This document shows, one piece after another, positions 9,536 through 15,838 of a stretch of DNA of 24,632 bases. Numbering within the stretch: position 1 is the stretch's first letter; the number at the start of each line of letters is the position of its first letter. The DNA comes from an uncultured Collinsella sp. (GTDB lineage Bacteria > Actinomycetota > Coriobacteriia > Coriobacteriales > Coriobacteriaceae). A program made the translations under genes and the position numbers. The notes beneath the pieces were generated by a model. The model was given only the letters and a program-made list of their open reading frames with translations. It had not been told where the DNA came from and did not search any database. The stretch is taken from positions 1-24,632 of the forward strand of contig CAUAJB010000027.1 of assembly GCA_958429225.1 (NCBI GenBank), given 5' to 3'.

Positions 9536-10925
9536 ACTCCTCGGCATGTGCCCCATCAAGCTCATAGAACTTGGTGGATGCCGGCAGGAACATCAGGTCG
9601 ACGTCGCCGATCGGGCCCGAACGGTTCTTGGCCACGACGATACGCGTAACGCCCTCGTCGGGTCGATCGTCGCGTGAGGCTTCGGCCTCGTCGGCGGAGC
9701 GGTCCAAGAACATAACGATATCGGCGTCCTGCTCGATAGAGCCCGATTCACGAAGGTCGGAAAGCTGCGGACGCTTGCCGGTACGGGATTCGACCTGACG
9801 CGAGAGCTGCGACAGCGCGATGAGCGGAATCTTGAGCTCCTTGGCCATGATCTTCAGACCACGCGACATCTCCGAAACCTCGACGGTACGGCTCTCGGAG
9901 CGGCGTCCCGGCGGAGGACTCACCAGCTGCAGGTAGTCCAGGATGATGATTGCCTTCTCCTTGTTATGGAGCATGCGGCGGCTCTTGGCGCGAATCTCGG
10001 TCACTGTGGTGCCGGGCGTATCGTCAATCAGAATATCGAGCTTGGACAAGGTCTGCGTGGCCTCGTTGATATTGGCCCACTGCTCGGGGCTAATGCGACC
10101 CATGCGGAAGTCACTGATCGAGATCATGGCATAGGCGCAAATCAGACGCTGGGCAATTTCCTTACCCGACATCTCCAGCGAGAAGAAGCCGACGGTATAA
10201 CCAGCAGCGGCAGCGTTAAGTGCCAGGTTCAGAGCGAACGACGTCTTACCCACAGCAGGGCGGGCGCCGATAATGATGAGCTGACCCTCGCGGAAGCCCA
10301 TAAGCATGCGGTCGAGCGACGGGAAGCCCGTGGGCACGCCCGCAGCCTGACCACCGGCCTGGCACACTTCTTCGGCCTCGTTATAGGCCTCGACCATAAA
10401 CTCGGTCAGCGTCTTGTAGCTCGACTTGACCTCGCGCGCCGTAACCTTGAGCAGCTTGCTCTCGGCCAGCTCGACAACCTCTTTGGTGTCGGTGGGGGCG
10501 TTATATGCCAGCGCGTTGATCTCGTTGGTGGCGCCGATCAGCTCACGCAGCATCGAATCGCGGCGAACGATGGCGGCATGGTGCTGCCAGTTGACGAGCG
10601 ACAAGGTCTGACCCATCAACTCCAAAATGTACGCTTCGCCGCCCACGGCATCGAGCTTGTTGATGCTTCTCAGGTAATCGATCAGCGAGATGGAGTCGAT
10701 GGGAATGCGACTGTTGTACATATCGACCATCGCGGTATAGATGGTCTTATGAATGGGCCGGTAGAAGTCATCGGGCTGCAGCTCGACCTGGGCTTCTTCG
10801 ACCACCTCGGGCGATAGCAGCATAGCGGCCAGTACGTTGGCCTCTGCATCTTGGTTTTGGGGAAGACCCAACTTTGAGCCGCGGTCCTCAACCGTCAGCC
10901 CGGTCTCCCTATCGTCATATGCCAT
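9534..10925 (-). CDS. dnaB: Replicative DNA helicase DnaB
   Basis: DnaB is the hexameric 5'-3' helicase of the replication fork. The 463-residue product has the N-terminal primase-binding domain (about 22-125, beginning PQNQDAEANVLAAMLL) and a RecA-like motor: Walker A GARPAVGKT (220-228), catalytic Glu in FSLEMSG (about 248-254), Walker B IIILD (326-330), then DYLQLV, LSQLSRQVE and DLRESGSIEQDAD. There is no intein. Three in-frame ATGs lie at 10935-10937, 10929-10931 and 10923-10925. The last is chosen because GAGG lies 6 bases before it, and it gives MAYDDRETG. It follows rplI across a terminator, within the conserved rpsF-ssb-rpsR-rplI-dnaB order. Confidence 0.97.
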   Translation of the reverse strand: MAYDDRETGLTVEDRGSKLGLPQNQDAEANVLAAMLLSPEVVEEAQVELQPDDFYRPIHKTIYTAMVDMYNSRIPIDSISLIDYLRSINKLDAVGGEAYILELMGQTLSLVNWQHHAAIVRRDSMLRELIGATNEINALAYNAPTDTKEVVELAESKLLKVTAREVKSSYKTLTEFMVEAYNEAEEVCQAGGQAAGVPTGFPSLDRMLMGFREGQLIIIGARPAVGKTSFALNLALNAAAAGYTVGFFSLEMSGKEIAQRLICAYAMISISDFRMGRISPEQWANINEATQTLSKLDILIDDTPGTTVTEIRAKSRRMLHNKEKAIIILDYLQLVSPPPGRRSESRTVEVSEMSRGLKIMAKELKIPLIALSQLSRQVESRTGKRPQLSDLRESGSIEQDADIVMFLDRSADEAEASRDDRPDEGVTRIVVAKNRSGPIGDVDLMFLPASTKFYELDGAHAEE

Positions 10926-11077
10926 GAGCATCCTCATTCATATCGCTTGCGAGCATCCATAGTATCAGCCACGGTCCCAAAACGCGCCGCGCGCGGCCAA
11001 TCATCACCGAACCAAACGGATGAACGGTCCCGTGTATAGGACTTCGACGCAACGCCTGCCATGACGCTCGCTGAGCG

Positions 11078-11119
11078 TAGAAAACAAAAGGGCGCCCTGG
11101 TTTCCCAGAGCGCCCTTCT
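11078..11119 (-). terminator. Rho-independent terminator after rplI
   Basis: On the minus strand AAGGGCGC (11110-11117) pairs with GCGCCCTT (11088-11095), with a further short pairing inside, followed by TTGTTTTC. It lies about 30 bases after the rplI stop and should end most ribosomal transcripts before dnaB. Confidence 0.88.
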
Positions 11120-11149
11120 TAGAACAAGATTGTTGCGTTGCAGCAAATG

Positions 11150-11689
11150 CTACTCGGCAGCAGCCTCAGTCTCGACCTCGGCGGTCTCGGCCTCGGCGAC
11201 CTCAGCGGCCTCCTCGACCTCAGCCTCGGCAGCGAGCTCCTCGGCGGTAACGCCGACGAGAACGACAACCTCGGCCTTGATCTCGCGGTACAGCGAGATG
11301 GCAACGGTGTGGGCACCGGCAACCTTGATGGGCTTACCGAGCTCGACGCGCTTGCGGTCGATGTCCATACCGAGCTGAGCCTTGATGGCGTCAGCGATCA
11401 TAGCGGCGGTAACGGAGCCAAAGAGGATGCCCTCGTCGCCGACCTTGACGTCAACGGTGACCGTCTTGCCCTCGAAGGCAGCCTTGGTCTCGTTGGCGGT
11501 AGCCAGACGGACGGCCTCGCGCTTGGCGATGTTGTTGCGACGCTCGTCAAGCTGCTTGAGGTTGCCCTTGGTGGCGGCAACAGCGAGCTTCTTGGGGAAC
11601 AGGAAGTTCTCAGCGTAACCCTGAGCGACCTCTACGACGTCACCCTCGCCGCCCTTGCCCTTGATCTCATCGAGAAGAATAACCTTCAT
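11150..11689 (-). CDS. rplI: Ribosomal protein bL9 with acidic tail
   Basis: bL9 binds 23S rRNA of the large subunit and spans to neighbouring ribosomes. The 179-residue product begins MKVILLDEIKGKGGEGDVV, the typical L9 N-domain with GYAENFLFPKKLA, followed by the long helix and the C-domain (VDVKVGDEGILFGSVT). It is about 30 residues longer than usual because of an Ala/Glu-only tail (from about residue 149). The start follows GGGAGA, and the gene begins 15 bases after rpsR, with its ribosome binding site touching the rpsR stop. Confidence 0.98.
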   Translation of the reverse strand: MKVILLDEIKGKGGEGDVVEVAQGYAENFLFPKKLAVAATKGNLKQLDERRNNIAKREAVRLATANETKAAFEGKTVTVDVKVGDEGILFGSVTAAMIADAIKAQLGMDIDRKRVELGKPIKVAGAHTVAISLYREIKAEVVVLVGVTAEELAAEAEVEEAAEVAEAETAEVETEAAAE

Positions 11690-11704
11690 GATGCGTCTCC
11701 CTTC

Positions 11705-11971
11705 TTAGCCGCGGTCGCGGTTGCCACGAGAGGAAACCACGGGGACGGTGTACGGCAGGAGAGCCATCTCGCGGGCGCGCTTGATGGCGTTGGCGATGTC
11801 ATGCTGATGCTGCGTGCAAGCGCCAGTGACGCGACGGGGCTTGATCTTGCCACGGTCGGTCATGTACTTACGGAGAAGCTGAGTGTCCTTATAGTCGATG
11901 AACTCAGTGTTCTCCTTGCAGAACTGGCAGTACTTACGACGCGGCTGACGTGCAGAAAAATCATTAGCCAT
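11705..11971 (-). CDS. rpsR: Ribosomal protein bS18
   Basis: bS18 pairs with bS6 on the small-subunit platform. The 88-residue product contains the S18 core: RRKYCQFCKEN, FIDYKDTQLLRKYMTDRGKI and PRRVTGACTQHQHDIANAIKRAR. Its CXXC-like pair (CQFC) suggests a zinc-binding form. The ATG at 11969-11971 is chosen because AAAGG lies 9 bases upstream and the protein then has normal length; the frame stays open upstream but the extra residues do not match. It lies between ssb and rplI. Confidence 0.97.
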   Translation of the reverse strand: MANDFSARQPRRKYCQFCKENTEFIDYKDTQLLRKYMTDRGKIKPRRVTGACTQHQHDIANAIKRAREMALLPYTVPVVSSRGNRDRG

Positions 11972-11990
11972 GTCAAAATACCTTTCGTTT

Positions 11991-12015
11991 GGCAACTTCG
12001 GCGAACCGAAGCCGC
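11991..12015 (-). promoter_or_regulatory. UUCG-loop hairpin between ssb and rpsR
   Basis: On the minus strand CTTCGG-TTCG-CCGAAG (11996-12011) forms a 6-bp stem with a TTCG tetraloop, with possible flanking GGC/GCC pairing. It lies about 20 bases before the rpsR ribosome binding site. It has no U-run. It may stabilise or process the mRNA; function not known. Confidence 0.4.
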
Positions 12016-12043
12016 CTCTCACTCAAAAATAGGTGAACAACCC

Positions 12044-12496
12044 TTAGAACGGGATGTCCTCATCGTAGACGTCGACCGCGGGCGGCGTGGCCACCGGTGC
12101 GGCAGGACGTGCTGCGGGCGCGGGAGCTGCGGGGGCGTAACCGCCCTGGTCGTAGCCACCCTGGCCACCACGGGAGCTCATAAACTCGATCTCATCGACG
12201 ATGACCTCAAGCTTGCTCCGGCGCTGGCCGTCGCGCTCCCAAGAGCTGTAGCGCAGCTTGCCCTCGATCGCGACCTTGTTTCCCTTTGCCAGGAAACGGC
12301 TCACGGCCTCGGCGCGGGTGCCGAACATGGTGCAGTCGACAAAGTTGGGATAGTCCTCCCACTCGCCAGTCTGCGCGTTGCGGCGACGATCGTTCACGGC
12401 GACGCCAAAGGACAGAACCTGGGTTCCGCCGGCGGTGGCGCGCAGCTCGGGATCGCGGGTGAGGTTACCGGTGATGTTCACTCGATTGATGCTCAT
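12044..12496 (-). CDS. ssb: Single-stranded DNA-binding protein
   Basis: SSB coats single-stranded DNA and recruits replication and repair proteins. The 150-residue product has an N-terminal OB fold (about 1-105: NRVNITGNLTRDPELRAT, then FGVAVNDRRRN and FVDCTMFGTRAEAVSRFLAKG). A Gly/Pro/Ala-rich linker follows, then the acidic tip DEDIPF, which is the protein-docking tail. The ATG at 12494-12496 follows AGGAAG. It sits in the usual place between rpsF and rpsR, which ties its supply to ribosomal protein synthesis. Confidence 0.98.
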   Translation of the reverse strand: MSINRVNITGNLTRDPELRATAGGTQVLSFGVAVNDRRRNAQTGEWEDYPNFVDCTMFGTRAEAVSRFLAKGNKVAIEGKLRYSSWERDGQRRSKLEVIVDEIEFMSSRGGQGGYDQGGYAPAAPAPAARPAAPVATPPAVDVYDEDIPF

Positions 12497-12544
12497 AACT
12501 CACTACTTCCTCTTGGGGCACAAGCCCAGTCCAAAACGACAGTC

Positions 12545-12838
12545 TTACTCCTGGTCGTCGCGACGGACGATCATGTGGCGGACCACAGCGTCGGTGATGC
12601 GCAGGACGCGATCAAGCTCGGCGATCTGGGTAGGATCTGCGTGGAAGTTGATGAGGGTGTAGTCACCATCGGTGAGGTCGTTGATCTCGTAGGCGAGCTT
12701 GCGCTTGCCCCACTCGTCAACGGAGTCGACCTTGCCAGCGCCCTCAGCGATCGTGGTATCGATACGCTTCATAACAGCGAGACGAGTCTCGGGGTCGAGC
12801 GACGGGTCAACAAAGAACAGCAGTTCATAAGCCTTCAT
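12545..12838 (-). CDS. rpsF: Ribosomal protein bS6
   Basis: bS6 binds bS18 and the central domain of 16S rRNA. The 97-residue product starts MKAYELLFFVDPSLDPE and has DEWGKRKLAYEINDLTDGDYTLINF and the C-terminal LRITDAVVRHMIVRRDDQE, all typical. The ATG at 12836-12838 has an almost perfect Shine-Dalgarno, GGAGGTGA, just upstream; the in-frame upstream extension is rejected for that reason. It is the first gene of the rpsF-ssb-rpsR-rplI cluster and has its own promoter and leader hairpin. Confidence 0.97.
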   Translation of the reverse strand: MKAYELLFFVDPSLDPETRLAVMKRIDTTIAEGAGKVDSVDEWGKRKLAYEINDLTDGDYTLINFHADPTQIAELDRVLRITDAVVRHMIVRRDDQE

Positions 12839-12864
12839 ATTGTCACCTCCTCTGGGCAAATGTG

Positions 12865-12893
12865 GCTTCAGGTCGTGAAGGTGCGCCTGAAGC
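12865..12893 (-). promoter_or_regulatory. Leader hairpin of rpsF
   Basis: On the minus strand GCTTCAGG (12886-12893) pairs with CCTGAAGC (12865-12872) around a 13-base loop, between the predicted transcription start (about 12903) and the GGAGGTGA site. S6:S18 autoregulatory hairpins are known in rpsF leaders, but I cannot see their diagnostic CCG bulge here, so identity with that motif is uncertain. Confidence 0.45.
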
Positions 12894-12909
12894 AGGAAAA
12901 GACTTGGTA

Positions 12910-12938
12910 ATAATATCTTTCAACCTCCTAGGCTGCAA
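12910..12938 (-). promoter_or_regulatory. Promoter of the rpsF-ssb-rpsR-rplI operon
   Basis: On the minus strand TTGCAG (12933-12938) is followed at 17 bases by TATTAT (12910-12915), a 5/6 match to TATAAT. The expected start near 12903 gives a leader of about 65 bases containing one stable hairpin. Confidence 0.55.
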
Positions 12939-13297
12939 GAATATGCAGCTACAACCTCATGACCTCCACATATGCCCATACTCGCACGACGTTTCATGCG
13001 CATTCCAACCAAATGCTGACCAAAAGCTTGACGGATCTGTGGACAAGATACGGTGCCGTGAGGACAAGCTGAGCCAAGTCGCAGGCCAACGGGCGCATGG
13101 TTGTGGTCGCAAAATGCATACCAGTGGCCCACAGCACCACCCAAAGATTTTTAAATTCATTGCCAAATCGCTTATAAATACCCCTTTTGAACAATTGAGT
13201 TGATCAACTACGCTGGTCGGAAGCCGTTTTTTGGCATCTCAAACCCCGCTGCAACGCCAAACGCGGCCAAGCGTTTTAAAAAATGCCAACTTTTCTG

Positions 13298-13326
13298 TTT
13301 GCACTTTGCGATTCCTCGTGTATACT
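13298..13326 (+). promoter_or_regulatory. Promoter of the tRNA-Ser genes
   Basis: TTTGCA (13298-13303) and TATACT (13321-13326) are separated by 17 bases, and the -10 box ends 16 bases before the first mature tRNA base, as usual for a tRNA promoter. Confidence 0.7.
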
Positions 13327-13342
13327 GACTTTCGCATTTAAC

Positions 13343-13433
13343 GGAGAGTTGTCCGAGTGGCCGAAGGAGCACGATTGGAAATCGTGTAGGCGTCAAAAGC
13401 GTCTCCAGGGTTCAAATCCCTGACTCTCCGCCA
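13343..13433 (+). tRNA. tRNA-Ser(GGA)
   Basis: The 91-base sequence folds as a class II tRNA. The 7-bp acceptor stem GGAGAGT/ACTCTCC has discriminator G13430 and an encoded CCA (13431-13433). The anticodon stem CACGA/TCGTG closes loop TTGGAAA with anticodon GGA at 13377-13379. There is a long variable arm (GGCGTC..GCGTCTCC) and a T arm CAGGG-TTCAAAT-CCCTG. It reads UCC/UCU serine codons. A terminator follows, so it can be transcribed alone. Confidence 0.97.
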
Positions 13434-13441
13434 GTTAATTC

Positions 13442-13472
13442 CAAAGCAGGCCTTCGAGCCTGCTTTGTTTTT
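13442..13472 (+). terminator. Terminator after tRNA-Ser(GGA)
   Basis: CAAAGCAGGC (13442-13451) pairs with GCCTGCTTTG (13458-13467) around a 6-base loop and is followed by TTTTT. It lies 8 bases after the tRNA CCA end. The second tRNA must be reached by readthrough or its own promoter, of which I see no clear example in the 9 remaining bases. Confidence 0.85.
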
Positions 13473-13481
13473 ACCCCACGC

Positions 13482-13572
13482 GGAGGGGTGGCAGAGTGGT
13501 TGAATGCGGCGGTCTCGAAAACCGTTTGGCCTGTATAAGGTCACGAGGGTTCGAATCCCTCCTCCTCCGCCA
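13482..13572 (+). tRNA. tRNA-Ser(CGA)
   Basis: This is a 91-base class II tRNA. The acceptor stem GGAGGGG pairs with CTCCTCC (one G-U), with discriminator G13569 and encoded CCA (13570-13572). The anticodon loop CTCGAAA (13514-13520) has CGA at 13516-13518. A long variable arm and T arm GAGGG-TTCGAAT-CCCTC are clear. It reads UCG serine codons. It lies 48 bases after tRNA-Ser(GGA) and is followed by its own terminator, then by the left inverted repeat of the nuclease unit. Confidence 0.97.
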
Positions 13573-13584
13573 TTAGATGGTATG

Positions 13585-13607
13585 AGCCCCAGCAATGGGG
13601 CTTTTTT
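13585..13607 (+). terminator. Terminator after tRNA-Ser(CGA)
   Basis: AGCCCC (13585-13590) pairs with GGGGCT (13597-13602) around a 6-base loop and runs into TTTTTT (13602-13607). Confidence 0.88.
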
Positions 13608-13639
13608 GTTATCGAAATACGTCTCGATCCCACGCTTCC

Positions 13640-13719
13640 CCAAACATGTACGTCACCCTCCAAAACCGACATTTTTCGACATCTTTGAAGGCTGACGTAC
13701 ACGTTTGGATTGAGTTCAC
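13640..13719. repeat. Left inverted repeat (palindromic) of the nuclease unit
   Basis: Positions 13640-13708 form a long imperfect palindrome: the outer arms CCAAACATGTACGTCA (13640-13655) and TGACGTACACGTTTGG (13693-13708) are complementary at 15 of 16 positions. The core has CCTCCAAA/CTTTGAAGG-type pairing and the repeated word CGACAT. The copy at 14830-14910 is its inverted partner, about 92% identical including the 11 inner bases 13709-13719 (ATTGAGTTCAC). Similarity stops at the outer edge, 13640. It starts 32 bases after the tRNA terminator and ends 11 bases before the nuclease stop codon. Confidence 0.88.
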
Positions 13720-13729
13720 GGGAGTGGCA

Positions 13730-14737
13730 CTATTCGGAAGGTGCCTCTTCGTCTCGCATGCCCTTCCAGTTGCGGATAAGCGCCTTGCGTAGTTCGTTTT
13801 GCTCTCGCTGGTACCCGGTGTCGGTACAGCGAGGCATGCCGAGTGCTTCGCGAATGTTGTTCATGGCGCGGTGAAAGGCGAGCTGGCTGCCGAACTGAGC
13901 CGAAGTGAGCGTAACGATTCGATATCCAATTTGGGCGAGAACGGCCTCTCGTTCCGCATCTGCTCCCTTGCGCTCGAACTCATCGTGAAAACCGCCCTTA
14001 TATTCGATACCGAGCTCCCTGCGCTTATAGGTAATGAGGGCATCGATTTTGAGTGTTCGGGCTTTTGTGCAATGCCAGAGACGTTGAGGGATCTCGAGCG
14101 GTTTGTTGAGTTCGATACCTCGGATACCAACGCCGCCTTCGCTTGTTGGGAGCGAGAGGGCAATTGCCGAAGCGGTCTCCATAGGCGAGGCAGAATGGTC
14201 GTAGATATGTCTGAGTGCGAGTCGCGCGCGTGTGGCACCGGGTTTGCCGGGGTGCATATCGAGCAGCTCGGTAATTTGTTCCTTGGACGCGGTGGCTGGT
14301 TGCTCGGTATAAGGGTCGGCGGGATTGAGCCCCATGCGATAATCGCCGCAAACTTCATAGCCGTATTCGAGGTATTCGATCCTATCCATCCACTCGGCAG
14401 CGAGCACGAAGGTGAAGGCTTCGTCGGTGATGAAGATTCCGGGCGTCAACTCGTTAATATGCTCGTAGGGAAGATTTTGTCCAAGAATGTGACAAACGAC
14501 GCCTTTGGTACGAATTCGCTCGAATTCGAATACAACCGCGATATCGATAGTCTTAAGCATATCGGACGGAATGCCGCAGTCGGTAAGAGCCTGTCGTATG
14601 CGTGCAACACGTTGCTGGGTGGAGATGTCTTGTGCGCCTATCTGGTAGTCGTGCCGCGCAAGAGACTGAACCAAATTCTGGGGTGCATGATGGACAAGCC
14701 ATGCGGTTTTATGCGAAATGAGAACAGGGGTATCCAT
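13730..14737 (-). CDS. PD-(D/E)XK (DUF559/AbiEi-like) putative nuclease
   Basis: The 335-residue product has an N-terminal region starting ISHKTAWLVHHA, as in AbiEi-like and DUF559 proteins. A middle SPMETASAIALSLP segment (184-197) is typical before the fold. The C-terminal domain resembles PD-(D/E)XK/Vsr-like nucleases, with candidate metal ligands Asp232 (KIDALIT) and Glu245-x-Lys247 (GIEYKGGFH), then GYRIVTLT. There are no signal peptide or membrane helices, so it should be cytoplasmic. The ATG follows GAGAGG at 6 bases. The gene is lower in GC than the core genes and is framed by palindromic inverted repeats. The nuclease fold is inferred from motif pattern; substrate and role (defence, toxin-antitoxin relative, or mobility) are unknown. 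Confidence 0.75.
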   Translation of the reverse strand: MDTPVLISHKTAWLVHHAPQNLVQSLARHDYQIGAQDISTQQRVARIRQALTDCGIPSDMLKTIDIAVVFEFERIRTKGVVCHILGQNLPYEHINELTPGIFITDEAFTFVLAAEWMDRIEYLEYGYEVCGDYRMGLNPADPYTEQPATASKEQITELLDMHPGKPGATRARLALRHIYDHSASPMETASAIALSLPTSEGGVGIRGIELNKPLEIPQRLWHCTKARTLKIDALITYKRRELGIEYKGGFHDEFERKGADAEREAVLAQIGYRIVTLTSAQFGSQLAFHRAMNNIREALGMPRCTDTGYQREQNELRKALIRNWKGMRDEEAPSE

Positions 14738-15041
14738 TGAGGGCCTCTCGCTCTGAGCCGGTATCCAACTCTTATGTCCGTTGAAGTGGGGAAATATACC
14801 GGATGTGAGTAAATCAACTCACTCATGCTGTGAGCTCAATCCAAACATGTACGTCCGCCTCCAAAGATGTCGAAAAATGTCGTTTTTGGAGGGCGACGTA
14901 CATGTTTTGGACCCCCGACATTCCAGCAACGCCACGCCCGCATCCAGTCCCGACCGTTTGCCGAGCAATAGGGTCGCAATCGGCGCCGAACATGTACTAT
15001 GTACGGGCATTGTTTAAACCCACAATCCAAAGGACCCCATC
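14738..15041. other. Intergenic region with the right inverted repeat
   Basis: These 304 bases hold no gene. From left to right they contain the nuclease gene leader, a small dyad GTGAGT/ACTCAC (about 14805-14821), the right inverted repeat, and a weak palindrome-like remnant around AACATGTACTATGTAC (about 14990-15005). The last stretch carries the TTG start context of the next gene (AAAGGA at 15029-15034). No strong promoter is evident for either flanking gene. Confidence 0.5.
14830..14910. repeat. Right inverted repeat (palindromic) of the nuclease unit
   Basis: Positions 14841-14910 are an imperfect palindrome with outer arms CCAAACATGTACGTC (14841-14855) and GACGTACATGTTTTGG (14895-14910), and inner words CCTCCAAAGATGTCG and CGTTTTTGGAGG. 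Its reverse complement matches 13640-13719 with about six substitutions and one single-base gap. The inner extension is GTGAGCTCAAT (14830-14840), matching ATTGAGTTCAC at the left copy. It lies 92 bases upstream of the nuclease start codon, so its hairpin would be outside the coding transcript unless transcription starts within it. Confidence 0.88.
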
Positions 15042-15731
15042 TTGCCCGTCGTCGCCGCTATGACCGTTACACCACATGCCTCGGATGCCATGGTCGCTAT
15101 TCCGTTTTGGCTCGAGATGTTCGCTGTTGTCGCTGCATCGATCTCGGGTGTGCTGGTTGCGCGTGAGCACAAGCTCGACCTGGTGGGCGCGGTCGCGCTC
15201 GCGGTGGTCTGCGGTCTGGGCGGAGGTCTCTTGCGCGACATGACGCTGCAGGTGGGCAACGTCTACATCCTCAACCAGCCGATGGCGCTGCCGCTCTCCA
15301 TCGCCACGGCGGCCATCATCTACATATTCCCGGCAATCGTCGACAAGCCCGAAAAACTCATCCCTTTGCTCGACATCATCTCGGTCGGCATCTATGCGGC
15401 AACCGGCGCAGACAAGGCGCTGGTCTACGGCTTTGCGCCGGCGGTGTGCATCATGATGGGCTTTTTCACCGCGGTGGGCGGCGGCATGTTGCGCGACGGC
15501 TTTATGGGCGTGGTTCCGGGCATTTTCCAACGTACTAACTTTTACGCCATCGCCGCCATCGCCGGATCGACAAGCTACGTGTGTCTCGTTATGAGCGGCA
15601 TCATGAGCAATGTCGCCGCGCTGGTCGTATGCGTTGTCGTGACCATGGGCCTGCGCTGGCTCTCGCTGCGCTTTGACATCAAAAGCCCCACCGAAGAAGA
15701 CATCGCGCGCTTTTTGCACCGTAAAAAGTAG
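15042..15731 (+). CDS. TRIC/UPF0126 family trimeric cation channel protein, TTG start
   Basis: Bacterial TRIC proteins are small trimeric channels of the inner membrane that pass K+ or Na+; their physiological role is not settled. The 229-residue product is almost wholly hydrophobic, with about seven helices arranged as two repeats, each with the family motif GGG(L/M)LRD at 60-66 and 146-152. That duplicated motif is diagnostic. The start is TTG 15042-15044 because AAAGGA lies 7 bases before it; the ATG at 15060 has no ribosome binding site. A terminator follows. Promoter not identified. It is divergent from the nuclease gene and not obviously linked to it. Confidence 0.9.
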   Translation: MPVVAAMTVTPHASDAMVAIPFWLEMFAVVAASISGVLVAREHKLDLVGAVALAVVCGLGGGLLRDMTLQVGNVYILNQPMALPLSIATAAIIYIFPAIVDKPEKLIPLLDIISVGIYAATGADKALVYGFAPAVCIMMGFFTAVGGGMLRDGFMGVVPGIFQRTNFYAIAAIAGSTSYVCLVMSGIMSNVAALVVCVVVTMGLRWLSLRFDIKSPTEEDIARFLHRKK

Positions 15732-15743
15732 GCAGCACGACAC

Positions 15744-15776
15744 AACCCCTCGAAATGCAACCGAGAGGTTCTTTTA
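15744..15776 (+). terminator. Terminator after the TRIC gene
   Basis: AACCCCTCG (15744-15752) pairs with CGAGAGGTT (15762-15770), with one mismatch and a 9-base loop, followed by CTTTTA. It begins 12 bases after the stop codon. Confidence 0.7.
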
Positions 15777-15800
15777 GAGCGCCCGCGCGTTGGGTACCCT

Positions 15801-15825
15801 GTTAGGTATATGCCGAACACCTAAC
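15801..15825 (+). promoter_or_regulatory. Inverted repeat before the bactofilin-like gene
   Basis: GTTAGGT (15801-15807) and ACCTAAC (15819-15825) are perfect inverted copies 11 bases apart, directly before the ribosome binding site AAAAGGA. It could be an operator or an mRNA hairpin; nothing decides between them. Confidence 0.4.
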
Positions 15826-15838
15826 AAAAGGATCAACC

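Larger units (their letters stand above)
12839..13297. other. Gene-free region upstream of rpsF
   Basis: This stretch of about 460 bases has no convincing gene: open frames on both strands lack ribosome binding sites and look like chance. It holds the rpsF leader hairpin and promoter, a dyad CTGCA/TGCAG over the -35 region (about 12932-12949), and a perfect 10-bp palindrome GTTGATCAAC (13199-13208). The part from about 13140 on is AT-richer. I looked for SRP RNA and other common small RNAs by their signature motifs and found none. Confidence 0.5.
13640..14910. mobile_element. Candidate mobile or REPtron-like unit: one nuclease-like gene between palindromic inverted repeats
   Basis: Two inverted repeats of about 80 bp, each an imperfect palindrome, enclose a single gene. 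Homology between the repeats continues inward (ATTGAG[T/C]TCAC) but ends at the outer edges. The interior is lower in GC than its neighbours and lies next to tRNA-Ser genes. I see no target-site duplication (outer flanks end CGCTTCC and begin ACCCCCG). REP/RAYT units have palindromic repeats inverted around one gene and no duplication, but the gene here is not a RAYT. Mobility is inference. The repeats could instead be ordinary intergenic palindromes that happen to flank this gene. Confidence 0.45.

Noticed and set aside
12950..13200. SRP RNA or another common structural RNA in the gene-free stretch near the tRNAs
   Set aside because: The SRP signature GGAAGGAAGCAGCC-type loop and other familiar motifs are absent on both strands.
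12862..13203. A 113-residue plus-strand frame and shorter minus-strand frames upstream of rpsF
   Set aside because: No ribosome binding site, no recognisable domain, and overlap with the rpsF promoter and leader.
13640..14910. Palindromes as integron attC sites
   Set aside because: The ends lack the RYYYAAC/GTTRRRY core sites, and the copies are inverted around the gene rather than repeated in the same direction.
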